A stretch of DNA of 14,715 bases, taken from the NCBI GenBank assembly GCA_030374735.1, contig JASCIV010000616.1, forward strand, positions 962 to 15,676. The letters are read 5' to 3'. A program made the translations under genes and the position numbers. This stretch comes from Gracilaria caudata. Lineage: Eukaryota; Rhodophyta; Florideophyceae; Gracilariales; Gracilariaceae. The notes beneath the pieces are model-generated. The model had not been told where the DNA came from. It made no database searches and worked only from the letters and a program-made list of their open reading frames with translations. The first letter of the stretch is position 1. Each line of letters starts with the position of its first letter. This document shows, in pieces, positions 1 to 7,357 of the stretch.

Positions 1-49
1 CTCAGCGCCTGCGCGCGTGCCCGCACCGCCGCCGCGCGCGCGCGCGCCG

Positions 50-1333
50 ATGCAGCCGCTGTCGCGCGGCGCAGCCGCGGCGGCCGCGGCGCCACCGCGC
101 CGCGCCAAGCAGCGTCGCTACCGCGCATCGCCGGCGCAGCTCACGCATCTGCTCGCCAAGTTTGAGAGCAACCCGTCGCCATCGTCCGCCGAACTGCAGC
201 AACTGGCGGGCGCCATCGACATGCCGCTGCAATCGGCGGTGCTGTGGTTCAAGAACCGACGCGCGCGCGTGCCGCATAAGAAGGCGGAGAAGGCGGCGGC
301 GGCGGCTAGACGACGCGCGGCGGCGGCGGCGATGCGACGTAAGCAGGAGGAGGTGGCGGCGGCCACGTGCATGGCGGAGCTGGCGATGAGACGCGTGGCG
401 GCGCCGCTGGCAATGGCGCCGCCGGTGCAGGCGCACGCTTTGGACGGACTGGCGCTGCGCGCGCAGCTGACTGACAGTGGCGGAGGGGGTGGTGGTGATG
501 AGCTGAAAAAAGAGAGTAGTGGTGGCACCACTGGTAGCAGTGCGGCGAATGAGCTGTTGAGGTCGCCGCCGCCGCGCTTTGTGGGGAGCAGTGCGAATGA
601 ACCGTCCACACCGGTGACTGCGCGACGACCGCGCGCGAGGTTTATTCCGCCAACGCCGAGGGTGTTTTCGCAGAGAGAGTATGAGGTGGGCGATGGGGTG
701 GAGGTGATGGAGAGCGAGAAGGGCATCTGTCGCTCGTGGTACTCTGCTGTGATTGTGTCGAGGGCGCCGTCGGACATCTGTCTGGGCGCGAGTGCCGGCG
801 GCAGTGGCGTTGGCAGCGCGGTGACGGGCGCCAGTCGCGTGGTGCATGACAGTGGCAGCAAGAGCGACGGCGAAGGGTGTGACAATGAGAAAGACGACGG
901 AGACGAATCCCCGCGCACGGTGCGCTCGCCCGTGGGCTCGCCCACGCCGGCGGTGGCGCGCATTTGGTACGTTGTACGATATGAACATCGGTTCGATGAG
1001 CGCGGCAAGCCGCTGCAGGAGGAGGTGTTGGCCAAACGCATGCGCCCAAAGGCGCCGGAACTGGACGCATGGCGGCCGGACATTGGCGACGCCATCGAGG
1101 TGCTCAAGGACGGCGGCTGGTTTATTGGCGTGATTCAGACGCTGGTGATTCGCAAGGGGTATCTGGTGAGCTTCGAGAACGGGCAGGTGGAGTGGACGCG
1201 GCGCCACCTGCTGCGCGCGTACCAGATCTGGCGCGGGGGCGACATGTGGGTGGTGAAGAAGAAGGCGCCGCTCATGGTGGTGCGCAAGAGCGTGGGGCTG
1301 AGCGTGACGCACCCGGTGTGCGGCAAGCGGAAG

Positions 1334-1378
<45 letters not shown>

Positions 1379-1603
1379 GGCGGTGCGCGCGGCGACGGCG
1401 ATGCGAAGGGCGGCAGAAAGCGCGCGAGGGGCGGCGCGGAGACGGTGGCGGACGGGTCGGGGCCGGACGGACTGCCGGAGGGCTGGCGCGTGGGCGACGG
1501 CTGCGGCGCGGGCGGCGCGACGGTGTATGTGGCGCCGGACGGGCATCGGCTGAGATCGCTGCGCGAGGCGCAGCGCTACGTGAAGCTGATGCGCGCCGTG
1601 TAA
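50..1603 (+). CDS. Homeodomain - double Agenet - MBD-like chromatin protein (5' end possibly incomplete)
   Basis: Probably a nuclear chromatin-binding protein. Start is the first ATG at 50 (517 residues), but the frame stays open to base 2, so the true start may lie upstream. Residues 19-78 fit a 60-residue homeodomain with canonical spacing: Arg5, Gln12, Leu16, Phe20, Trp48, Phe49, Lys50, Asn51, Arg53 (WFKNRRAR at 66-73). An Ala/Arg-rich linker follows. Residues about 210-334 look like an Agenet/Tudor-type module (YEVGDGVEV ... SWYSAVIV ... WYVVRYEH ... KRMRPKAPE), split by a ~65-residue Gly/Ser/Asp-rich insert. A second module at 341-392 reads IGDAIEVLKDGGWFIGVIQ ... WTRRHLLRAYQIW. Seventeen glycines (429-445) and a Lys/Arg stretch precede an MBD-like end at 474-513 (LPEGWRV ... 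VYVAPDG ... LRSLREAQRYV). Homeodomain assignment is strong, Agenet good, MBD moderate. These families bind DNA and histone tails; any target here is inference. Confidence 0.85.
1334..1384 (+). repeat. GGC-repeat tract encoding 17 consecutive glycines
   Basis: In-frame GGC codons (two of them GGT) encode Gly429-Gly445 of the homeodomain/Agenet protein. The tract separates the second Agenet-like module from the Lys/Arg-rich stretch and the MBD-like C terminus, so it probably acts as a flexible linker. Triplet tracts of this kind are prone to length change between strains. Confidence 0.9.
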
Positions 1604-1968
1604 CGGAACGGCGCGTTTTGCGGAGCAATGAAAAGCGCTTTTTGCAGCGCGACGGCGCGCGCGCGCGCTGTGGCGCGCTGTGCGGTGCGAGGCGCGTGTA
1701 ACTATTTATTTATTTTTTTTTTTTTTTGTGTGTGTGTGTGTTGTTGTGTGTTGTTGTGTGGTTTTTGATCGCGGATCTCTTTGTGTCTTTGTTGTGGGTT
1801 CTGTTGGTGTTTTTCTTGCTTTCGGCTGTGCTTTTTGGGCGTTTTTGTACGCGGCTGCCAGCCACACAGCGGCCGCGCGATGTGGGAGATCTCGCTGAGA
1901 TGACCTGAGGCGCACATTTCAGCTTACACCGTTACCTCAACGCGTTCCGCCGAAAAAAGACGCGCGCC
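1604..1968 (+). other. 3' flank of the chromatin gene, with palindrome and T/GT-rich tract
   Basis: No credible gene. A perfect 12-base palindrome AAAAGCGCTTTT lies at 1631-1642, 27 bases after the stop codon. TGTAA occurs at 1697-1701, followed by a run of 15 T (1713-1727), a (TG)n run and more G/T sequence. From 1713 to 1767 the + strand has no A or C. A TGTAA element followed by a GU/U-rich stretch resembles a polyadenylation region; TGTAA is an established signal in green algae, and its use here is inference. Confidence 0.4.
1713..1767 (+). repeat. Simple-sequence tract: T15, (TG)n and G/T-only sequence
   Basis: Fifty-five consecutive bases are only G or T on the + strand: 15 T, about seven TG units, then irregular TTG/TGTG. 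It lies 110 bases downstream of the preceding stop codon. It is a microsatellite and a plausible GU-rich downstream element. Confidence 0.85.
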
Positions 1969-2449
1969 GTGGGCAGCGCGCGCGCGCGCACTCAGCCACC
2001 CATTTTGGCGCGCCCCTTTAATGGCTTTCCAATCGCCGCCGCGCGCTCCAGAAGCTCAGCTAAAAAGCGGCGCCCTTTTTTTTTTTATTCGAGTGTCCAG
2101 CGTCGTCAGCTGCTTCTGTGTGATGCTTCTTCGAAGCAAAAAAGATTCTTTTTTCATCGCATGCATGAAATGATTTCATCCGTTGCCAGTTCGGTCGCCA
2201 CGCTCCCCGCCGCTGCTGCGCACTCCGCACTGCGGAGCCTCCACCACGCTGCTAACTCTTCTCCCGCTCCACCTGTGCACGTAGCCACGTGTCTTCTCTG
2301 TCGTTCTGTCGTGTACATCGCCCAGCCATGGGTGTGCATTTTGATCCCACGTATGGATACTTCCTCCTGTCGCCGTCGTCGCCACCGTCCCCGCCACCGT
2401 CCCCGTCGCCCACGCCACCGCGTCGTGCCCGCTTCGTCCACCGTCGCCA
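1969..2449 (+). promoter_or_regulatory. Upstream region of DCAF13: E2F-like, CCAAT and G-box-like sites
   Basis: This stretch contains TTTGGCGC at 2004-2011 (E2F-like), CCAAT at 2029-2033 and CACGTG at 2286-2291. They lie 440, 420 and 160 bases before the DCAF13 start. A T-run follows at about 2081. Such short motifs also arise by chance; their order and placement are suggestive only. No TATA box was seen close to the start. The uORF at 2328-2453 lies at its 3' end. Confidence 0.3.
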
Positions 2450-2453
2450 ATGA
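2328..2453 (+). CDS. Candidate uORF overlapping the DCAF13 start (41 codons)
   Basis: ATG at 2328 sits in a strong context (gccATGg) and opens a 41-codon frame whose TGA (2451-2453) overlaps the DCAF13 ATG (2450-2452) as AATGA. The peptide begins MGVHFDPTYGYFLLS and then is Ser/Pro- and Arg-rich, with no recognisable domain. If the mRNA leader includes it, ribosomes would terminate exactly on the DCAF13 start, a geometry that can favour reinitiation. The alternative is that transcription starts downstream and the uORF is never translated. Confidence 0.35.
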   Translation: MGVHFDPTYGYFLLSPSSPPSPPPSPSPTPPRRARFVHRRQ

Positions 2454-3817
2454 AGCTGCGCGTGCTCTCTCGCTCCGACGCAGAATGGTCCGGTCGCAAC
2501 GACGGCACCACCAAACGCGCGCGCTTCTCCGCCAATCCCAAGCCGCATCTACACGCGCCGCAACACCCGTTGGACGTGCAGCGCTCCATCACCGCCGCAA
2601 AGCTCAACCGCATTCTCGCGCGCCCGTTCCTGTTCGCGTGTGCGCCCTCGCATCAAGACGGCGTGTACTGTGTGGCGCGCTCTCGTCGCGATGTGTCGCT
2701 GCTGGCATCGGCCGCCGCGGACGGCGAGATGCGCCTGTGGCACCTGCCCTCACATTCGCCGCGCTTCGCGCTTGCACCAAAGCCGCTTGCTTTTGTGAGA
2801 GGTGTTAGCTTCTCCCATGATTCGCAGCGTGTGTTGTTCTGCTCCGATGCAAAGTTTGTTTACAGTGCTCATGTGAACGGTCGGTATGCGGCCGACGCGC
2901 AGTTGGTGAATAGTTTGCAGCACTATCGCTCCAACGCCGGTCCGTTGGCCTCCATCCATGCGCACTATCAACAAGCTTGGTTTGCGACCGCATCCACCGT
3001 TGTGCAGGTTTGGGATGAGACGCGTTCCAATCCCATCCATTCGCTGTCGTCCTCCGTCGATTCGTTGCATTGCGTCAGATGGAACCCCGTCGAAACGTCC
3101 ATTCTGGCGTCCGCCGGCTCCGATCGTTCCATCACGTTGTACGATGTGCGAGCAAAATCGCCCATTCGAAAGCTCGTGCTCAACATGCGCACAAATGACA
3201 TCTCGTGGAACCCTATCGAGGCAATGAACTTTGTCACTGCGAATGATGATCACAATTGCTACACATATGACATGAGGAATTTGTCAAAACGGGGTGCGTT
3301 GTGCATACACAAGGACCATACTGCGGCCGTCATGTCTGTGGACTACAGTCCCACCGGCCAGGAATTCGTCACCGGTAGTTACGACAAAACCATTCGAATT
3401 TTCCCGTACAACAGCGGAAGAAGTCGCGAGGTGTATCACACAAAACGAATGCAGCGCGTGTTTGCCGTGTCGTTCTCTCTGGATGCGTCGTATGTTATCT
3501 CCGGCAGTGATGACGCCGACGTGCGAGTGTGGAAGAGCGAAAGAAGTCGCCCTCTCAAGCCTCTTTTCGCTGCTGAGAAGGACAAGGTGAATGCGGCGGA
3601 CAAGTTGATCGAAAGATACCAGGGACTCGCTGAAGTTCGAAAGATTGCGAAGAAACGTCATGTACCGGCGCATGTGCGCTCCATGCAACTCACCAAGGCT
3701 ATCATGAAGAAGAGCGCCGAGCGAAAGGAGAGGAATGTGCGCAAACACACTACGCCGCAAAATCGACCCAAGAGCGTTCAAGAACGGAAGAAGAATATTG
3801 TACGCGAATTGGAATGA
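2450..3817 (+). CDS. DCAF13: DCAF13/Sof1, WD40 protein of the U3 small-subunit processome
   Basis: Nucleolar WD40 protein needed for early cleavages of pre-18S rRNA as part of the U3 snoRNP/SSU processome; in animals it also serves as a CUL4-DDB1 substrate receptor. The 455 residues match the family's usual length. The N terminus (MKLRVLSRSD) has the family's beginning, followed by RILARPF and HQDGVYCVARSRRD, where the propeller starts near residue 68. WD-type repeats run to about 361; examples are SAGSDRSITLYDVR (221-234) and TGSYDKTIRIF (308-318). The basic Sof1 C-terminal domain fills 362-455 and includes LIERYQGLAEVRKIAKKRHVP (386-406). The ATG at 2450 is chosen because it starts exactly at the conserved N terminus. 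The gene is intronless. Its stop lies 14 bases from the stop of the convergent tRNA synthetase gene. Identification is secure. Confidence 0.95.
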   Translation: MKLRVLSRSDAEWSGRNDGTTKRARFSANPKPHLHAPQHPLDVQRSITAAKLNRILARPFLFACAPSHQDGVYCVARSRRDVSLLASAAADGEMRLWHLPSHSPRFALAPKPLAFVRGVSFSHDSQRVLFCSDAKFVYSAHVNGRYAADAQLVNSLQHYRSNAGPLASIHAHYQQAWFATASTVVQVWDETRSNPIHSLSSSVDSLHCVRWNPVETSILASAGSDRSITLYDVRAKSPIRKLVLNMRTNDISWNPIEAMNFVTANDDHNCYTYDMRNLSKRGALCIHKDHTAAVMSVDYSPTGQEFVTGSYDKTIRIFPYNSGRSREVYHTKRMQRVFAVSFSLDASYVISGSDDADVRVWKSERSRPLKPLFAAEKDKVNAADKLIERYQGLAEVRKIAKKRHVPAHVRSMQLTKAIMKKSAERKERNVRKHTTPQNRPKSVQERKKNIVRELE

Positions 3818-3831
3818 CAAGATACCTTTTT

Positions 3832-5058
3832 TTAAGTTTCTATGCGCTGGAGCAGGGCGCCTTGCGGTGTGTCCCTGATTCGGAAACCAGCCGCCGTGAT
3901 GGTGTCTCGTATTTCGTCTGCGCGTGCAAAATCTTTGGCCTTTCGAGCGTGTGCTCGTTGTTCCAACAAAACAACAAGCTCCTCGGGTGCATCGCCGTGC
4001 TCCTGTTCGTTCGCGCCACCACCGTGCTCTACGCCTATTTCTGGTGTGTAAAATATGCCAAACACTCTGTCCATATCCGCCAGACAATCGAGAACGAGCT
4101 TGGATGCGCACTTTCCGAGCGTCCCAGCCTTGAGCATTTTCTCTGCTGCGTTCACCACGGAGAACATGGCTGCCGCCGCTCGGGGGGTGTTGAGATCATC
4201 GTCCATTGCGTTTTTGAAGTTGGCGCACGCATCAGTGATAACGCGCTCAATCTGTTCGTCGCCGCCTGCCCCGACGGCATCGTGAAGCCTTGCGCGCAGC
4301 GCGTCTAGCCGCTTGATTGCGTTGCGCGAAGAGTTGAGACACTTGTCCGTGAACGCCAATGCCGAACGATACTGCGAGACGACCACCAGGTAGCGGAACG
4401 CGCGTGCGTCATTTGGGTTGTTCACAATGTCGCGCAGCGTGCGGAAGTTGCCGAGGCTCTTTGACATCTTCTCGTTGTCAATGTTCACAAAGCCGTTGTG
4501 TAGCCAGAATGAGGCAAACGGCTTGCCGCTTAAAGCCTCGGATTGCGCGATTTCGTTCTCGTGGTGCGGGAACACGAGATCAACGCCGCCGGCGTGAATG
4601 TCCATTTGAGCGCCCAGATAGTGCATGGCCATGCACGAGCACTCGATGTGCCAGCCGGGACGTCCCTTTCCCAGCGAGTTTTCCCAAAACACGTCGCCGT
4701 CTCCCTGCTTGTGCGACTTCCATAAAGCAAAGTCGCGCACGTCGTCCTTCGCGTACTCATCGCTGTCCGACGCGCTGGCGCTGGCGCTGGCGCTGGCGCT
4801 GTCACACTGCCTCTTGTCCAGCTGCGCGAGACGGCCGTATGGCTCAAAGCTGGACACGCTGAAATAGGTGGAGCCCTCCTTTTCGTACGCGTAGCCACGA
4901 CGTTTGAGGCCGTTGATAAAGTGCTCAATGTGTTCAATGTGCTGCGTGGCGCGCGGATAGTGATCGGCCGGAATGACGTTGAGCAGCTTGAGATCATCGA
5001 AAAAGGCTTGTGTGTAGCGGTTGGTGAGTTGGGTTGCGGTGCATTGTTCACGCTGGAT

Positions 5059-5090
<32 letters not shown>

Positions 5091-5481
5091 GATTCATGAC
5101 GTGACGCACGGAGTATCCGGTGTAAAGCAACCATCGTTTGATGACGTCGTACGTGAGAAAGGCGCGGAAATTGCCGATGTGTGCAAAGTCGTACACGGTG
5201 GGCCCGCATGAATAGAAGCGCACGACGCGCGGTTCGATGGTGTGAAAGGTCTCTTTCTGTCGCGTGAGCGAATTGAAAAACTTGAGCGTGTTTTGTTGCT
5301 GTTGCGCGGATGCGGCGGTTGCGCTGCTTGTGGGAGACGGCGCAGAGAGATGCGCGCGGATGGGTGCGCGGGCTGCACGGCCATGGTTGCGAGACGGAGA
5401 GTGTGCGTGGATGGGCGGCTGTGAAAGCGCGCGTGAAGCGCACAGCGGGAGCGATGAGGCGAAGGCGAGGCGCTCGGACAT
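3832..5481 (-). CDS. Cysteinyl-tRNA synthetase, organellar, bacterial type
   Basis: Charges tRNA-Cys with cysteine, using ATP. This is a class I synthetase, and the roughly 65-residue Ser/Ala/Pro/Arg-rich N-terminal extension suggests import into plastid and/or mitochondrion. Start is the ATG at 5481 (549 residues); only a GTG lies further upstream in frame. The catalytic core begins near residue 66. SCGPTVYD has zinc ligand Cys92, the HIGH-type motif is HIGN at 101-104, WHIEC has Cys281, FPHHENE has His306 and Glu310, and KMSKS is at 338-342, so all catalytic and zinc residues are present. A low-complexity (Ala-Ser)n insert at about 227-241 lies on a surface loop between the two halves of the active site. 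The C-terminal helical, tRNA-binding part runs to residue 549. It is single-exon and convergent with DCAF13. Which organelle it serves cannot be read from sequence. Confidence 0.93.
4774..4803 (-). repeat. GCTGGC hexanucleotide repeat within the CysRS gene
   Basis: Four perfect GCTGGC units plus one GCTGTC (+ strand) encode alternating Ala-Ser in the synthetase loop after Cys226. It is a coding minisatellite that keeps the frame and probably forms a disordered loop. Confidence 0.85.
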
Positions 5482-5817
5482 TGTGTGATGGGGATGATGG
5501 CGCGAGCGAGATGAGCCGAGATTGGGCACAAGTTGCGCGGCGCGAATTGGCGGCCAAGCTGCTCAGCAGCGGGAGGTGCTCCTACAAACGTGAAGAAAGT
5601 TGGAAAAAAGCGAAGCTGATGCGACGGATGACACGTGTTCGGTGCGCGGCTGATTCAGCACAACGTCGTTTAGAGGCAGTTTGAAAGTGGTTGTCGATGC
5701 GTAGTGCAGCAGCTGTTGTTTCGATGAGGTTGTTGTGTTGACGAGAGAGGCGCGTTTTGCTTGGAACGGCTGTTGTTGGGCATTGCGGTGAATGTGTGCA
5801 AAAGTAAATCGACCAAG

Positions 5818-5964
5818 ATGCCGCAACAAGTACAACTTGCGAAACGGAGAAGTCACTTCTCCGTGGCGAAGACGCAAGGGCAATACCTTCGCAAGACATC
5901 GTTGAACAATGATGATGAAGGTAAAAGCAAGTGCGTTGAATCGACGCCGTTGATGTTCTATTGA
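5818..5964 (+). CDS. Unrecognised small ORF, possible uORF or micropeptide (48 codons)
   Basis: ATG at 5818 (accaagATG) opens a 48-codon frame beginning MPQQVQLAKRRSHFSV and ending STPLMFY. It is basic, with no signal or membrane segment and no family I recognise. It lies on the same strand and 192 bases upstream of the 6157 gene, so it could be a uORF in that gene's leader. It overlaps the inverted repeat at 5836-5895, which may be the actual feature and the ORF incidental. Its length is within chance. Confidence 0.2.
   Translation: MPQQVQLAKRRSHFSVAKTQGQYLRKTSLNNDDEGKSKCVESTPLMFY
5836..5895. repeat. Nested inverted repeats (21-base near-palindrome inside 8-base arms)
   Basis: ACGGAGAAGT (5844-5853), one C, then its exact reverse complement ACTTCTCCGT (5855-5864). 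The outer arms CTTGCGAA (5836-5843) and TTCGCAAG (5888-5895) are also perfect reverse complements, and the left arm abuts the inner palindrome. It could be a protein-binding dyad or a folded RNA element. Confidence 0.5.
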
Positions 5965-6156
5965 CCGATGCCTTCTGCGATGAGCAGCGCCCAACACCGG
6001 TGCCCATCGTTCACTGGTGCCTAGCAAAAAAACGCAGATCTACGCTGCCGACGCGTTTGATCTCGCAGCGCAGGATCTTCTTCCTCCTCGCAGATCTGTC
6101 TCCCAGCCGCTCGCCCAACAACGCCGGTCCACCGTCGCCTCAAAACAAACAACAAA

Positions 6157-6552
6157 ATGGGCGTGCCAACCGATGCGGCGTTTGCGCCGCTGCCATTCAG
6201 CTGCGCTCCCATGCAAGCTGTGCTACACGCGCGCGCGCATCCAATGCGTCGAGCTAGCGCGCGCCGCGCTGTGGTGCGCGCGGGCGCGCGGCGCGCGCGC
6301 ACGCCGTCTGAGATCGCGCGCGACGCGATGAGCGTGTACGGCGCGCACAAGCCGCCGTGGTGCCAGCCGTGGACGATTGTGAGCACCGGCGTGGGCGCCG
6401 TATACACCTCAAGCGCGCTGTTTCACGGCGTGGCATCAGTTCTCACCGCGCTGTTAAGCGCCGCGGTGTTGGTGTGGTGGTGGTTGTTTCTGGTGGAATA
6501 TCCACGAAGCGTCATTGAACACACAGACGCTGACGAAGCTGTCGATCGCTAA
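6157..6552 (+). CDS. Small plastid-type membrane protein with a KPPWCQPW motif (DUF6737-like?)
   Basis: 131 residues; ATG at 6157 is the first in-frame ATG after a stop at 6058 and has an A-rich leader. Residues 1-55 are Arg/Ala-rich with few acidic residues, consistent with a plastid transit peptide. The conserved-looking part follows: HKPPWCQPWTI (64-74), a hydrophobic stretch at about 72-89, then a strongly hydrophobic segment at about 91-115 ending WWWLFLVEYP. Two closely spaced membrane helices are likely. From memory, the K-P-x-W-C-Q-P-W motif followed by a Trp-rich helix recalls small cyanobacterial proteins classed as DUF6737; I could not verify this. The function is unknown. It is convergent with the bZIP gene (58 bases between stops). 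Confidence 0.7.
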   Translation: MGVPTDAAFAPLPFSCAPMQAVLHARAHPMRRASARRAVVRAGARRARTPSEIARDAMSVYGAHKPPWCQPWTIVSTGVGAVYTSSALFHGVASVLTALLSAAVLVWWWLFLVEYPRSVIEHTDADEAVDR

Positions 6553-6610
6553 GCTTTTACTGTTATACTGTGTTTCTTTTTTATGTGCATTGGTTTTCGT
6601 TTCAGCCTTG

Positions 6611-7357
6611 TCAGTTAGTGCGTGCACACTTCTCTTTGACCGATTGCCGCTTCGAGCCGTTGCACGAGCTGCTTTCTTCCTCCGATTCGGCCACGCTCGG
6701 CGCGCGCGACACGTCCGATTGCTCCGGCGTGCCAGCCGCCTCGCGCGTGCTGTCATTCACAGCCACGCCCACGCCGTGCTGCGCAATGCTCTGCGGCCAA
6801 TCCGGCGCTCTCAGCCGCGGCTCGCGCTGCAGCAACTGCGCCACCGACAGCTTCATCTCCGTCGCCAATCGCAGCTGCAAGCCATCCACCAATGCGCTCA
6901 GCGAGCGCGCCATCTCGCACGCGTGGTCGCGCTGTATGTTGAGGCTGTTCATCAGAGCAATCTTGCGGCGACGCGACGTCTCGGCGGTGCGACGGTTCTT
7001 GAGCAGACGCGCCTGGCGACGCTGCTCGTCGCTGAGTCCGGGTGTGGGCTTTCTGCCGCGCTTCTTGCGGAGCTTGCCGTCCTTGCCGAGCACAAAGCCG
7101 GGTGGCGGTTGCAGACGCGAGTTGGGCGGCATGGGATTGAGCAGAGCGCGGAGATCGGGGGGCGGGTTTGAGGGGTGCGTGTGTTGTTGGGGAGAGGGGA
7201 GTCGTCGTAGTGGGGGGAGTAGTGAGGTTGGTGGAAGTGGCGCGTGTGCGAGCGGCGGAAGTTGATGCTGTTGACACACGGCTTCGGACGCCGCCTTCAA
7301 CATGGCTAGCGCGTCGGACGCGCTGTGCATGCGCGTGGGAGCGGCGCGCTGTGACAT
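6611..7357 (-). CDS. bZIP transcription factor with AT-hook-like motif
   Basis: A nuclear DNA-binding regulator of 248 residues, starting at ATG 7357. Residues 1-90 are Pro/Leu-rich, possibly an activation region. Residues 97-106 (RKKRGRKPTP) hold an AT-hook-like RGRKP core that could contact the minor groove. The bZIP follows directly: basic region at about 111-132 with Asn121-x7-Arg129, then Leu139 at the canonical x9 distance. Heptad positions 139, 146, 153 and 160 are Leu, Ala, Leu, Leu, so the zipper is short and one heptad is weak. The C terminus (about 205-248) has an acidic/serine stretch (ESEEESSS) and a basic tail. The zipper class and DNA target cannot be assigned. The upstream region has two CCAAT boxes and an E2F-like site. 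The bZIP call is firm; the AT-hook is moderate. Confidence 0.85.
   Translation of the reverse strand: MSQRAAPTRMHSASDALAMLKAASEAVCQQHQLPPLAHAPLPPTSLLPPLRRLPSPQQHTHPSNPPPDLRALLNPMPPNSRLQPPPGFVLGKDGKLRKKRGRKPTPGLSDEQRRQARLLKNRRTAETSRRRKIALMNSLNIQRDHACEMARSLSALVDGLQLRLATEMKLSVAQLLQREPRLRAPDWPQSIAQHGVGVAVNDSTREAAGTPEQSDVSRAPSVAESEEESSSCNGSKRQSVKEKCARTN

Larger units (their letters stand above)
5482..6156. promoter_or_regulatory. Divergent intergenic region between CysRS and the plastid-type membrane protein
   Basis: These 675 bases must hold both promoters. The half near CysRS is GC-rich. The middle (5780-5965) has lower GC and contains a small ORF and an imperfect stem built on a 21-base near-palindrome (5844-5864). 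The half near 6157 carries a repeated CGCAGATCT (6033-6041 and 6089-6097) and ends with an A/C-rich leader, CAAAACAAACAACAAA, directly before the ATG, typical of an efficient eukaryotic 5' leader. No TATA box or known regulatory site was recognised. Confidence 0.4.

Noticed and set aside
1334..1384. GGC repeats and other tandem repeats as a CRISPR array
   Set aside because: No regular repeat-spacer pattern; the repeats are simple sequence or a degenerate minisatellite.
2..1546. Minus-strand frame of 514 codons opposite the homeodomain gene
   Set aside because: It is Arg/Ala/His-rich low complexity produced by GC-rich codons on the other strand, with no domain.
1069..1701. Plus-strand frame of 210 codons over the end of the chromatin gene
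   Set aside because: Dominated by Arg runs that are a frame-shifted reading of the GGC tract; no recognisable domain.
1969..2808. Plus-strand frame of 279 codons across the DCAF13 leader and 5' end
   Set aside because: Overlaps the secure DCAF13 frame and is Arg/Ser low complexity.
3284..4111. Minus-strand frame opposite DCAF13 and CysRS 3' ends
   Set aside because: It lies over two well-identified genes and has no conserved motif.
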